Source: Pseudomonadota bacterium (GTDB taxonomy: Bacteria > Desulfobacterota > Binatia > Binatales > Binataceae). Taken from it: a stretch of DNA of 64,000 nucleotides. Positions 9,002 to 17,889 of the stretch are shown piece by piece. Under the pieces are notes generated by a model. That model had not been told where the DNA came from and did not search any database. It was given only the letters and a program-made list of their open reading frames with translations. A program made the translations under genes and the position numbers. Numbering within the stretch: the stretch's first letter is position 1; each line of letters starts with the position of its first letter. The DNA lies in NCBI GenBank assembly GCA_021323945.1, contig JAJPKA010000005.1, forward strand, positions 1 to 64,000, read 5' to 3'.

Positions 9002-10377
9002 AAGCCTCAGAAGACATGAATGACGATCGCTACCGGCAGCTCAAGCTCGCCGATCATCGATATGTGTGGCATCCGTTCACCCAAATGCGCACTTGGCTGG
9101 CGGACGATCCCATCATTATCGAGCGCGGCGAAGGTAATTACCTGATCGATGTGCGCGGCAATCGCTATCTTGATGGCGTCGCCTCGCTTTGGTGCAACGT
9201 TCACGGTCATCGCAAACGACAACTCGATCAGGCACTCCGTGCCCAGATCGACCGGATCGCTCACTCAACCTTGTTGGGCCTTGCCAATTGTCCATCGATC
9301 GAACTCGCCGGTCGGCTTATCGAAGTTGCTCCAGCGGGGCTGAGCCGGGTCTTCTACTCCGATTCAGGAGCGGAAGCGGTCGAGGTTGCGCTGAGGATGG
9401 CGGCCCAGTATTGGTATCTAGCGGGGCAGCCAAGGCGCAAGCTTTTTCTTACTCTGACAGAATCCTACCACGGCGACACCCTGGGTTCGGTCAGCCTGGG
9501 CTACAGCGAGCGTTTTCATCGCCACATCAGCTCACTGCTGTTCCCGACGCTTAAGGTCGACCCGCCCCACATTTACCGCTACTTCAAAGGCGTCTCGGCC
9601 GACCGCGCCGACGAACTCGCCCTACGATCAGCCCGCGAATCCATCGATCGGCACCGGGACGAGCTCGCCGCACTAGTGATCGAACCGTTGATGCAGGGGG
9701 CGGCCGGAATGTGGGCTCATTCGGTTGAGTTTCTTCGCGCCATCTGCGAAGCGGCACGCGCGGCAGGCGCGTTAGTGATCTTCGATGAGGTCGCCACGGG
9801 CTTCGGTCGCACCGGCAAATTCTTCGCCTCCGAGCATGCCGACATCAGTCCTGACCTGCTTTGCCTGGGTAAGGGCATCACTGGCGGTTACCTCCCGCTC
9901 GCCGCCACACTTTCGACTGAGGAGATCTTCGACGCCTTTCTTGGTGAGCCACAAGACTTTCGCGCCTTCTACTATGGCCACACGTATACCGGAAATCCGC
10001 TCGCGGCTGCCGTTGCGATTGCTAATCTCCAAGTCTTTGAGGAAGAGCACGTGATCGAACGTATCCAACCTCTCATCGAACATCTCCGCGCGGGACTGGT
10101 CGAGCGCTTCGAGCGTCACCCGCATGTTGCCGACATTCGACAATGGGGAATGATGGCAGGGATCGAACTGGTCGAAGATCGGTCACGCAGACTGCCATAC
10201 TCGTGCTCAAAGATGGTGGGTGCGCGGGCGGCGCGTGCGGCGAGAAGAGCCGGAGTGTTAATCCGGCCACTGGGTGACGTAATCGTATTCATGCCGCCAC
10301 TTTCCATTACAGATTCTGAGATCAACCTGCTGCTGGACGCCGCTCTGAATGGAATCAACGAAGTCACTGGGCGCTAA
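8998..10377 (+). CDS. bioA: Adenosylmethionine--8-amino-7-oxononanoate aminotransferase
   Basis: A class III PLP aminotransferase of 459 residues that converts KAPA to DAPA with S-adenosylmethionine as amino donor. Seen: WHPFTQMRTW near residue 22 (the BioA N-terminal signature), YSDSGAEAVEVALRMA, ESYHGDTLGSVSLG, VIFDEVATGFGRTG and the PLP lysine in CLGKGITGGYLPLAATL. The first ATG overlaps the bioF stop; a second ATG at 9016 is a possible start. Translational coupling within the biotin operon is likely. Confidence 0.96.
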   Translation: MKASEDMNDDRYRQLKLADHRYVWHPFTQMRTWLADDPIIIERGEGNYLIDVRGNRYLDGVASLWCNVHGHRKRQLDQALRAQIDRIAHSTLLGLANCPSIELAGRLIEVAPAGLSRVFYSDSGAEAVEVALRMAAQYWYLAGQPRRKLFLTLTESYHGDTLGSVSLGYSERFHRHISSLLFPTLKVDPPHIYRYFKGVSADRADELALRSARESIDRHRDELAALVIEPLMQGAAGMWAHSVEFLRAICEAARAAGALVIFDEVATGFGRTGKFFASEHADISPDLLCLGKGITGGYLPLAATLSTEEIFDAFLGEPQDFRAFYYGHTYTGNPLAAAVAIANLQVFEEEHVIERIQPLIEHLRAGLVERFERHPHVADIRQWGMMAGIELVEDRSRRLPYSCSKMVGARAARAARRAGVLIRPLGDVIVFMPPLSITDSEINLLLDAALNGINEVTGR

Positions 10378-10395
10378 TAGACGTGGGACGTGTTG

Positions 10396-11076
10396 ATGCG
10401 AAAACTCGGCTTTCTCGTCAGCGGAACAGACACAGGTGTCGGCAAGACAACGTTAACGTGCGGAATGGCCGCGACCCTCAAAGCCCGTGGCCTTCGTATA
10501 GGTGTGATGAAGCCCGCAGAGACAGGCTGCGAGGTTCACGAGGGTGACTTGGCCCCGGCCGACGCGATCGCCCTGCGCCATGCCGCTGGATCGAGCGCTC
10601 CGCCCGAGCTGATCTGCCCATATCGTTATGCTTTGCCCTTGGCACCCGCGGCTGCTGCTGAGCTCGAGGGTCGCGCCGCTCCAGACCTCGATCATATCCG
10701 CAGTGCGTACAAAAGCTTGGCTGCCAACGCCGACGTGATGCTGGTGGAAGGAGCCGGAGGAATTACCGTTCCGCTTACGTGGGGCACAAATTACGCCGAT
10801 CTCGCTTTGGCGTTGGACCTCGAGTTGATTTTGGTCGTAGCGAATCGTCTCGGCTGCATTAACGCCACGATTCTCTCGCTCGACTACGCAGAGCGGCGCG
10901 GCGTCGTCATCAAGGGATATATTCTTAATGACGTTGATGCCGCGCCTTCGCCTGCGACAGCAACGAATGCGCGTTCCTTGGAACGGCTTACCTCCGCTCC
11001 GTGTTTAGGCGAAGTCCATCATAATGAGCCGATATCAGCGGAGATATGTCAGCGGCTCGTTTCATCTGCCCTTTAG
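10396..11076 (+). CDS. bioD: Dethiobiotin synthetase
   Basis: A 226-residue ATP-dependent carboxylase that closes the ureido ring of dethiobiotin. The P-loop SGTDTGVGKTTLTC is at the N-terminus, KPAETGC provides the substrate lysine region, and VEGAGGITVPL is the second conserved loop. I chose the ATG at 10396; GTG (10390) and TTG (10393) lie just upstream in frame. It is the last gene of the biotin cluster. bioB, bioC and bioH are absent here and must lie elsewhere or be replaced. Confidence 0.95.
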   Translation: MRKLGFLVSGTDTGVGKTTLTCGMAATLKARGLRIGVMKPAETGCEVHEGDLAPADAIALRHAAGSSAPPELICPYRYALPLAPAAAAELEGRAAPDLDHIRSAYKSLAANADVMLVEGAGGITVPLTWGTNYADLALALDLELILVVANRLGCINATILSLDYAERRGVVIKGYILNDVDAAPSPATATNARSLERLTSAPCLGEVHHNEPISAEICQRLVSSAL

Positions 11077-11303
11077 GGCATGTTTACTTGTAGTTAAAAG
11101 CGTCATTGCTTGCAAGAGCACCAAATTAAATACTTAACAGGCGCAAGCATTTGCCGCCGATCAACTGCATCTCACCGCTTGCTGCCAATTTCCGTGTCGT
11201 CGCTTCAAGTTCTGGCGCGGCCCGAGGAGGACCGACCACCCGACTTCATAAGCGCCGATCGTCTCATGCGGGCCCCTCACCGCGGAGGGTACCAGGCTCT
11301 CGC

Positions 11304-12812
11304 TTAGAGCTTGACGTAAACCGACTTGATCTGGGTGAAGAGATCGAGGACGTAACGGCTGCCTTCTCGCCCGAAACCGGACTGCTTGTAACCGCCGAAC
11401 GGCATTGCCGTGTCGGTTGTGCCATAACAGTTCACCCAAACGGTGCCGGCCTTCAGAGCGCGTGCAATGCGATGTGCGCGCCGGATATCTCGAGTCCAGA
11501 CGGCAGAGGCTAGTCCGTAAATGCTATCGTTCCCCTGGAATACTGCATCCTCCTCATCCTTAAAGGGTATGGCGGCGGCCACGGGGCCGAAGATCTCCTC
11601 CCGGGCGATCTTCATATGGTTGTTCACGTCGGCGAAGATCGTAGGTTTGATGTAATAACCCTTTCCGCCAACGGCCTCACCGCCAAGCGTAATTCGCGCG
11701 CCCTCTTGCTTGCCCGCCGCCAGATAGCCTTGCACCCGCTCGAACTGCTCGCGGGAAACGAGGGGACCCAGCTTGGTTTTGGGATCAAGCGGGTCTCCCG
11801 TAATCATGCGCTCGCCGGCCGCAGTCAGATCAGCGACGAAATTGTCGTAGATTTCGCGTTGTACAAATACGCGTGTTCCCGCCGCGCAGACCTGGCCGGC
11901 GTTGTAAAAAACACCATTCATCGCGCTTCGCACCGCCGTGGCAAGGTCGGCGTCGGGAAAGATAATGTTCGGTGATTTGCCACCGAGCTCCAAGGACACC
12001 CGCTTGAGGTTACCGGCTGAGGCCTGAAGGATCAGCTTGCCCACCTCGGTCGAGCCGGTAAACGCAACCTTGTCGATTCCAGGATGCTCCGCAATTGAGC
12101 TGCCGGCGCCCGGTCCGAAGCCGGTGACGATGTTGACGACGCCGGCAGGAATTCCGGCCTCTTGAATGAGCTCACCCAGCCGGATCGCAGTGAGTGGAGT
12201 TTGTTCGGCAGGTTTTAGAATCACCGTATTTCCGCAAGCGAGAGCCGGCGCGAGCTTCGTCACTGCCATCATCAGTGGGAAATTCCACGGGATGATCAGA
12301 CCACATACGCCAACTGGTTCGCGCAGAGTGCAATTGAACATCCCAGGCTCCGATGGATTGGTCTCGCCATAGAGCTTCGACGTCCAGCCGGCAAAGTAGC
12401 GAAAAATCCCGGCTGCGCCGACGACATCAATCGAGCGGGCCTGTGAAACCGGCTTGCCGTTATCAAGGCTCTCCAGTTCCGCCAGCTCGTCGGCGTGTTG
12501 GTCAATCAGCTCCGCCAGTCTGAGCAGAAAGCGCCCGCGTTGATGCGGGGTGAGGATGGGCCACCTGCCTTCTTCGTAAGCGCGTCGAGCAGCCTTTACA
12601 GCCTCGTCGACATCGGCCTTGTCCCCCTCTGCCACCAAGGCCAGAACTTCCTCGTTGGCTGGGTTGATCGTTTCGAAGGTCTTGCCCGATTTCGCCGCTA
12701 CCCACTCGCCGCCAATCAGCAGCTTCATCGGCGACCGCCGCAGAAAGTCCAACACAGCATTCACCTTTGCGCCTTGCGCCGCGCGCTCGACTACCGGGAC
12801 GGATGCTCCCAT
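11304..12812 (-). CDS. Aldehyde dehydrogenase (NAD(P)+), third copy of a tandem set
   Basis: A 502-residue ALDH-superfamily enzyme from ATG 12812, which has GAGGG upstream. The 25-codon extension to 12887 has no ribosome site and is unlike the paralogues. Visible motifs: [10 protein letters not shown] (cofactor/oxyanion Asn), [15 protein letters not shown] (Rossmann loop), LELGGKSPN (general-base Glu) and [14 protein letters not shown] (catalytic Cys). The C-terminus is QIKSVYVKL. It likely oxidises aliphatic or aryl aldehydes to acids in the cytoplasm. It is the last of three same-strand paralogues and has a single Cys (QVCAA) where the others have two (QVCCA). Confidence 0.95.
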   Translation of the reverse strand: MGASVPVVERAAQGAKVNAVLDFLRRSPMKLLIGGEWVAAKSGKTFETINPANEEVLALVAEGDKADVDEAVKAARRAYEEGRWPILTPHQRGRFLLRLAELIDQHADELAELESLDNGKPVSQARSIDVVGAAGIFRYFAGWTSKLYGETNPSEPGMFNCTLREPVGVCGLIIPWNFPLMMAVTKLAPALACGNTVILKPAEQTPLTAIRLGELIQEAGIPAGVVNIVTGFGPGAGSSIAEHPGIDKVAFTGSTEVGKLILQASAGNLKRVSLELGGKSPNIIFPDADLATAVRSAMNGVFYNAGQVCAAGTRVFVQREIYDNFVADLTAAGERMITGDPLDPKTKLGPLVSREQFERVQGYLAAGKQEGARITLGGEAVGGKGYYIKPTIFADVNNHMKIAREEIFGPVAAAIPFKDEEDAVFQGNDSIYGLASAVWTRDIRRAHRIARALKAGTVWVNCYGTTDTAMPFGGYKQSGFGREGSRYVLDLFTQIKSVYVKL

Positions 12813-12896
12813 TTTCACAACCCTCAGAAATCGCACTCCAAGCAAAGGGAAGCGGCTGCCCAATCCAGTTCGGCAGCCGCCTGACAAGTCATTGGG

Positions 12897-14399
12897 TTAC
12901 AGTTTGACGTATACGGATTTGATCTGAGTGTATAGGTCGATGGCGTACTTACCCAGTTCGCGGCCAATGCCCGACTGTTTGTAACCACCGAAGGGCGAAA
13001 TCGGGTCGATGTTGTTGTAACAGTTGACCCACACCGTGCCGGCCTTGAGGGCGCGCGCCACTTTGTGGGCGCGGCTTACATCCTTGGTCCACACCGCGGC
13101 GGCCAGACCATAGGTGGTGTCGTTGCCTTGCAGGACAGCGTCGTTTTCGTCCTTGAAAGGAATAATCGCAGCAACCGGGCCAAAGATCTCTTCCTGCGCA
13201 ATCCTCATATTGTTCTTGACGCCTGTGAAGATGGCCGGGTCGACAAAATAGCCCTTACCACTTGTTACCTCGCCTCCCAGCACCGGCGTCGCACCTTCCT
13301 TCTTGCCGAGCTCGAGATAGGATTTGACGCGTTCAAACTGCTCCCTGGATACCAGCGGGCCGACCGTGGTCTTCGGATCAAGTGGATCGCTTGCCTTGAA
13401 CTTTGAGGTGTACCGCGTCAACGCATCGACAAAGGTGTCTTGAAAGTCCTGCTGCACGAAGACTCGCGTACCCGCACAGCACACTTGTCCCGACAGCATG
13501 CAAAAACCAAACATTGAGGTTGAAACCGCTGATTCCAGGTCAGCATCAGCGAAGATCACGTTGGGCGATTTCCCGCCCAGCTCCAACGACACCCGCTTCA
13601 GGTTGCCGGCTGAGGCCTGGAGGATCAGCTTGCCCACTTCGGTCGAGCCGGTAAACGCCACCTTGTCGATGTCCGGATGGCTCGCGATAGCGGCACCCGC
13701 CGTCTCGCCAAAACCAGTGATTATATTGACCACCCCGTCGGGTACCCCAGCTTCAAGAACCAATTCGCCAAGGCGCAAAGCGGTCAGTGGGGTTTGTTCT
13801 GCGGGTTTGAGAATCGAGACATTGCCACAGGCGAGCGCCGGCGCAATTTTCCAGGCAAACATTGCGATCGGCCCGTTCCACGGTATGATCTGACCACACA
13901 CGCCAACAGGCTCACGCAACGTGTAGTTGAACATCGATGGGTCAGACGGATTGGTCTCCCCATAGATCTTGGTGGTCCAGCCGGCATAGTAGCGGAAAAC
14001 CTCCGCTGCACCGGCCACCATTCCGCGCGCCAGCGAAATCGCCATGCCGTTGTTGAGAGTCTCCAAAATCGCCAGCTCATCGGCGTGTGCTTCGATCAGC
14101 TCAGCGATTTTGAATAGATAACGCGCGCGCTGATGCGGGCCGATGTTTGGCCATTTACCCTCTTCGTAGGCCTTACGGGCCACTTTCACCGCCTCGTCCA
14201 CATCGGCCTTGTCGCCTTCGGCGACCAGCGCCAGCACTTCTTCATTGGCGGGATTGATCGTTTCAAAGGTCTTGCCTGACTTCGCTGGCACCCACTTCCC
14301 GCCGATCAACAGGTTTTTGGGTCTTTTGAGAAAGTCCAGCACGGGTGCCGAGGTGACTCCACGCACCGCCTTTTCGATTGATGGAGCTGCTGCCGCCAT
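12897..14399 (-). CDS. Aldehyde dehydrogenase, second copy of a tandem set
   Basis: A 500-residue ALDH starting MAAAAPSIEKAV with GGAGG seven bases upstream. It keeps [35 protein letters not shown] and SGQVCCAGTRVF. The residues just before the nucleophile are unusual (FGFCMLSGQVCC instead of the common N-x-GQxC), which could change the substrate tunnel. It lies 84 bases upstream of the third copy and 73 bases downstream of the first, so one transcript is likely. Specific substrate unknown. Confidence 0.95.
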   Translation of the reverse strand: MAAAAPSIEKAVRGVTSAPVLDFLKRPKNLLIGGKWVPAKSGKTFETINPANEEVLALVAEGDKADVDEAVKVARKAYEEGKWPNIGPHQRARYLFKIAELIEAHADELAILETLNNGMAISLARGMVAGAAEVFRYYAGWTTKIYGETNPSDPSMFNYTLREPVGVCGQIIPWNGPIAMFAWKIAPALACGNVSILKPAEQTPLTALRLGELVLEAGVPDGVVNIITGFGETAGAAIASHPDIDKVAFTGSTEVGKLILQASAGNLKRVSLELGGKSPNVIFADADLESAVSTSMFGFCMLSGQVCCAGTRVFVQQDFQDTFVDALTRYTSKFKASDPLDPKTTVGPLVSREQFERVKSYLELGKKEGATPVLGGEVTSGKGYFVDPAIFTGVKNNMRIAQEEIFGPVAAIIPFKDENDAVLQGNDTTYGLAAAVWTKDVSRAHKVARALKAGTVWVNCYNNIDPISPFGGYKQSGIGRELGKYAIDLYTQIKSVYVKL

Positions 14400-14472
14400 C
14401 TTTCTTTTCCTCCGGTGTTATCAGTGATTGAGTTTGCTGTCAGCCAACGCTCGGCTCGCGGGCCGAGCCACT

Positions 14473-15978
14473 TCACAGTTTCACGTAAACGGACTTAATC
14501 TGGGTGTAGAGATCAATTGACTGCGGTCCCAGCTCACGGCCAAACCCGGATTGCTTGTAACCGCCGAAAGGAGAAATGGGATCAATCAGGCCGTAACAGT
14601 TGATCCAGACCGACCCGGCTCGCAGTGCCCGGGCTACCTTGTGAGCGCGGCTAAGGTCGCGAGTCCAAACCCCAGCGCCGAGGCCATAGATCGTGTCATT
14701 ACCCTGGAACACCGCGTCGTTTTCGTCCTTGAAGGGAATCAGCACCGCCACGGGTCCGAAGATCTCCTCGCGCGCAATTCGCATCGCGTTATGAACCTGC
14801 GTGTAGATCGTGGGTTTGACGAAATAACCTTTTGGCTGCGGGCCGCGTTCGCCGCCCGCTTTGGCATATGCGCCCTCGTCGCGCGCAAGCTTCAGATAAC
14901 CAAGTACGCGCTCGTGCTGCTCGCTGGAGACGAGTGGTCCCATGGTAGTTGTTCGGTCAAGCGGTGCGCCGAGCTTGATCTCGTTAGCCTTCGCGGCGAT
15001 TCGATCGGCGAACTCGTCGTAGATGCGCTCCTGCACAAACATGCGAGTGGCAGCGCAACAGACCTGGCCCTGGTTGCGGAAGACCCCGGTCGCCGACATC
15101 GCCACAGCGGCTTCCAGCGGCGCATCGGGGAAAATCACATTGGGCGACTTGCCGCCTAGTTCAAGGGAGACGCGCTTTAGGTTGCCAGCCGATGCCTGCA
15201 GGATAAGCTTGCCCACCTCGGTCGAACCGGTGAATGCAACCTTGTCAACGTTCGGGTGCGCAGCCAGCGCGCCGCCCGCCGTGGGACCAAAACCTGTGAC
15301 GATGTTGACGACCCCATCGGGAAGGCCAGCCTCGCAGATGAGTTCACCCACACGGATGGCGGGCAACGGCGTCTGTTCTGCGGGTTTCAGCACCACGGTG
15401 TTGCCGAACGCCAGTGCCGGCGCGATCTTCCAGCTTATTGTCGACAGCGGCCCGTTCCATGGAATGATCTGGCCGCACACTCCCACCGGCTCGCGTAGAG
15501 TGTAGTTAAACAGCGCCGGTGCGGATGGGTTGGTCTCACCGTAGAACTTGGTCGCCCATCCCGCGTAATAGCGGAAAGTGTCTACCGTTCGGCCTACCTC
15601 ACTGATCGACTCAGCAATTGGTTTGCCATTGTCCAGCGTTATAAGCTGCGCCAGCTCCTCACCGTGGGACTCGATCAAGTCGGCAATTTTGAGCAGATAA
15701 CGAGCCCGCTGATGCGGTCCCATCGACTGCCATCGGCCGGTCTCAAAGGCCCTGCGAGCCGCAGCTACTGCGTCATCAATATCCGCCTTGTCGCCTTCCG
15801 CGACCAGAGCCAAGACCTCCTCGTTTGCCGGATTGATTGTCTCGAAGGTCGCTCCGGACTTGGCATTGACCCATTTGCCGTCAATAAGAAGCTGCTTTGG
15901 CGGTCCACTTAAAAATCTTAGTACTTCGGCCGCCGCACCCACCGCGGCACTTTCGATCGACGGAACTGCTGCTGCCAT
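14473..15978 (-). CDS. Aldehyde dehydrogenase, first copy of a tandem set
   Basis: A 501-residue ALDH, first in the transcription order of the three, with GAGAGGGG upstream of ATG 15978. Motifs: [37 protein letters not shown] and NQGQVCCAATRMFV. The N-terminal cap (MAAAVPSIESAAVGAAAEVLRFL) is alanine-rich in all three copies. Several internal blocks are identical between copies while flanks differ, pointing to duplication with divergence or gene conversion. Class 1/2-like aldehyde or aryl-aldehyde (for example phenylacetaldehyde) dehydrogenase is plausible, since a 2-oxoacid decarboxylase occurs in the same window. Confidence 0.95.
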   Translation of the reverse strand: MAAAVPSIESAAVGAAAEVLRFLSGPPKQLLIDGKWVNAKSGATFETINPANEEVLALVAEGDKADIDDAVAAARRAFETGRWQSMGPHQRARYLLKIADLIESHGEELAQLITLDNGKPIAESISEVGRTVDTFRYYAGWATKFYGETNPSAPALFNYTLREPVGVCGQIIPWNGPLSTISWKIAPALAFGNTVVLKPAEQTPLPAIRVGELICEAGLPDGVVNIVTGFGPTAGGALAAHPNVDKVAFTGSTEVGKLILQASAGNLKRVSLELGGKSPNVIFPDAPLEAAVAMSATGVFRNQGQVCCAATRMFVQERIYDEFADRIAAKANEIKLGAPLDRTTTMGPLVSSEQHERVLGYLKLARDEGAYAKAGGERGPQPKGYFVKPTIYTQVHNAMRIAREEIFGPVAVLIPFKDENDAVFQGNDTIYGLGAGVWTRDLSRAHKVARALRAGSVWINCYGLIDPISPFGGYKQSGFGRELGPQSIDLYTQIKSVYVKL

Positions 15979-16050
15979 CGCTTAAACCCCTCTCTGCCCT
16001 CCTTCGCGAACAAACTTCACGCGAGCGAGCCCGTTATCCCACCCATGCCG

Positions 16051-16416
16051 TCACGTCGGCACAGAGTTGCAAAATCGCCGCGCGCAAACTTCTGCAAGCG
16101 GGGCGAGTCGAATAGGCCCCTCGCGGGCAAGGGTGAGTGCAATGCGCTTCGCGCTGACGCTGTTCGTCAACCGTGCCTTCCGGGCTGCGTCCCGGCCATC
16201 CTCGGCGTCTTCCAGACCTTCCCTGAGGAGCTCTTGCACGGCTGGTTCGCCCATGCTGTCGAGCCTCACTGCATCCAGGAGATTAAGCGGATAAGCGCGA
16301 GCCTTGAGAATAGCCGACGCCCGTCGCGGAACGCCCGCCTCGGCACGCAATTCGGGCTGAGTCAGACCCCGCACAAGTCGGAATGTTCGAATTCCCGAGT
16401 TAGAGGTTAATGCCAT
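16051..16416 (-). CDS. Possible small or degenerate XRE-type HTH protein
   Basis: A 121-residue frame upstream of the ALDH array. The N-terminus IRTFRLVRGLTQPELRAEAG follows the XRE helix-turn-helix pattern IRxLRxxRGLTQxELAxxAGV. The part where the recognition helix should be (VPRRASAILKARAY) fits poorly, and the C-terminal third has no recognisable features. It may be a decayed or frame-damaged regulator of the ALDH genes, or a chance reading. No ribosome site is evident. Confidence 0.3.
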   Translation of the reverse strand: MALTSNSGIRTFRLVRGLTQPELRAEAGVPRRASAILKARAYPLNLLDAVRLDSMGEPAVQELLREGLEDAEDGRDAARKARLTNSVSAKRIALTLAREGPIRLAPLAEVCARRFCNSVPT

Positions 16417-16423
16417 AATAAAA

Positions 16424-16989
16424 GCGATTGCTTGAATAATGGCACATCAACCGCTGGCCCGTAAAGCGGAGCAGAAACCATGATCGCACCGCACGTTGCT
16501 GACACGACCCGGCATGGCGACGCCTTGCTTCTCGAGTTGAGCGAAGGAGCACTTATGTGATCGCGGAGAGGTTGCTTGCGGAAACCGAAAGGTCGCCGCG
16601 AATGTACATCCTCGTCTTCTCAGTCTGCGACCAGCAGCGGTTGCGCAGAGGTCTTAACCCAACGAGCGGGGCGTTTTGCGTGGACCGCAGTTTGCTCTGC
16701 TCCTCATGAAATCCACGTAGTCAGTCGTTGCGAACTAAGCCGCGCAAGCCCGGACAAAAGTGCGGACGTCGCCTCTGTGGATCACGGAGGGAGAATGTTT
16801 TCTGGCCTAGGCGGTTTTCCTTGTAGTCGGCCGATAGCCACATTTCTTTACTTGCGGTCAAAAGCCGCAACTCACGCAACGACTCACGGCAGCAGTTTTT
16901 CCGCAAGGTCATCCACCTCACCTGATCTTTATGACTGGCCTCAGAACCCAACCGGGCCGGCGGGCTGCTCGCTTACGCCGATTCGACCC
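16424..16989. other. Intergenic stretch without recognisable gene
   Basis: Roughly 570 bases upstream of the cupredoxin promoter. The longest frame (16576-16998, +) is rich in Ser, Thr and Pro with no domain pattern, and other frames are short. I see no repeat, RNA gene or mobile-element signature. Confidence 0.4.
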
Positions 16990-17018
16990 TTGACATAGCT
17001 GCGGGCTTATGGATATTG
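16990..17018 (+). promoter_or_regulatory. Predicted sigma-70-like promoter of the cupredoxin operon
   Basis: A perfect -35 hexamer TTGACA lies at 16990-16995. An AT-rich -10-like stretch (GATATTGA, 17012-17019) follows at a 16-18 base spacing. The ribosome site GGAGG lies just before the ATG at 17047. The -10 region is inside the Fur-like palindrome. Confidence 0.5.
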
Positions 17019-17030
17019 AGAATCAATTTC
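17012..17030 (+). promoter_or_regulatory. Fur-box-like operator
   Basis: GATATTGAGAATCAATTTC matches the classical 19-base Fur consensus GATAATGATAATCATTATC at 15 of 19 positions, counted by eye. It overlaps the presumed -10 element and ends 16 bases before the cupredoxin start codon, the expected place for iron-dependent repression. Confidence 0.55.
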
Positions 17031-17046
17031 AGTAAGCGGAGGAACC

Positions 17047-17391
17047 ATGCGCCGTTCGCGATTGGCACTGACCATCACTTTTCTAGCCGCCAGCGGCACC
17101 ATGTTGCTGCACAGCGCTTCGGCAGCGGTGGAGAGCGAGGAAGTTCGCTTCGAGAACCATCGCTTCGTACCTCAAACAATCAAGGTCACTGCGGGAAAAC
17201 CTGTCATGCTCAAAGTGACAAATGCCAGCGAGGAGACGATCGAGTTCGAGAGCTTTAAGCTCAACCGCGAGATCGTAATGACGCCGCACGAGACCATCAC
17301 CGTTCGGCTTCCCGCGCTTAATCCCGGCAGTTACGACTTCTATGACGACTTCCATCAGGACGTACCTGAGGGCGCAATCGTCGCCAAATAA
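17047..17391 (+). CDS. Periplasmic cupredoxin-like protein
   Basis: A 114-residue exported protein. The signal peptide is MRRSRLALTITFLAASGTM followed by a hydrophobic stretch ending SASA-AVES. The mature part FENHRFVPQTIKVTAGKPV, LKVTNAS and LNPGSYDFYDDF is the Cupredoxin_1 pattern. The Cys/His/Met set of blue copper proteins is not visible, as in the EfeO- or iron-permease-associated subgroup, so copper binding is doubtful. GGAGG precedes the ATG. It is the first gene of a three-gene unit behind a Fur-box-like site. I infer a role in iron handling at the envelope, either binding metal or delivering it to a partner. Confidence 0.85.
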   Translation: MRRSRLALTITFLAASGTMLLHSASAAVESEEVRFENHRFVPQTIKVTAGKPVMLKVTNASEETIEFESFKLNREIVMTPHETITVRLPALNPGSYDFYDDFHQDVPEGAIVAK

Positions 17392-17411
17392 GACAAGTAT
17401 TCAGGCAGCAG

Positions 17412-17879
17412 ATGGGGACTCTTTCCCGGGTCGCTGGGCTGATGGCATTGGGTACAGTAGCGGCGTTGACCGGCATCCAATTTGTCTCAGCGCAAAGAAC
17501 CAATCCGCCGTCCCGCGACCCGTTAGTCGCGCCGCCTCAGATAGAGCGAATTCTTAGGCGTGCCTGTTACGACTGCCATTCGAACGAGACCCGCTGGCCA
17601 TGGTACAGCCACATCGCCCCGATCTCATGGCTCGTCGTCCATGACGTGACGGTCGCTCGCCAGGAAGTGAACTTCTCAGAATGGGGCAGCTATTACTCTG
17701 CTACTCGCCGGCACAAGCTCCAGTGGATCGGGCGTATCTTGCACGAGGGAAAGATGCCGCCGTGGGAGTACCGGCTGCTACATCCGGTGGCCCGCCTTAA
17801 CCCGTCCGACAAGAGTGCACTAGAGGAATGGATCGCCTCAACGCTCGCCGTGTCCTCTCCTGAACAGTCGCAACCATGA
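17412..17879 (+). CDS. Haem-binding domain protein (Haem_bd family), exported
   Basis: A 155-residue protein with an N-terminal hydrophobic leader ending near SAQRTN. The c-type haem motif CYDCH is at about residues 52-56, followed by SNETRWPWYSHIAPISW and ARQEVNFSEW, the characteristic run of the Haem_bd family (PF14376). The later KMPPW may contribute a Met ligand. One haem is expected, attached covalently in the periplasm. It starts 20 bases after the cupredoxin-like gene and ends 10 bases before the barrel gene, so the three are probably one operon. Electron transfer to or from iron is the likely task, but the family is poorly characterised. Confidence 0.88.
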   Translation: MGTLSRVAGLMALGTVAALTGIQFVSAQRTNPPSRDPLVAPPQIERILRRACYDCHSNETRWPWYSHIAPISWLVVHDVTVARQEVNFSEWGSYYSATRRHKLQWIGRILHEGKMPPWEYRLLHPVARLNPSDKSALEEWIASTLAVSSPEQSQP

Positions 17880-17889
17880 AAGAAAGTTT

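Noticed and set aside
16576..16998. 140-codon open frame before the cupredoxin operon
   Set aside because: Ser/Thr/Pro-rich, no start signal, no recognisable motif, and it runs into the promoter.
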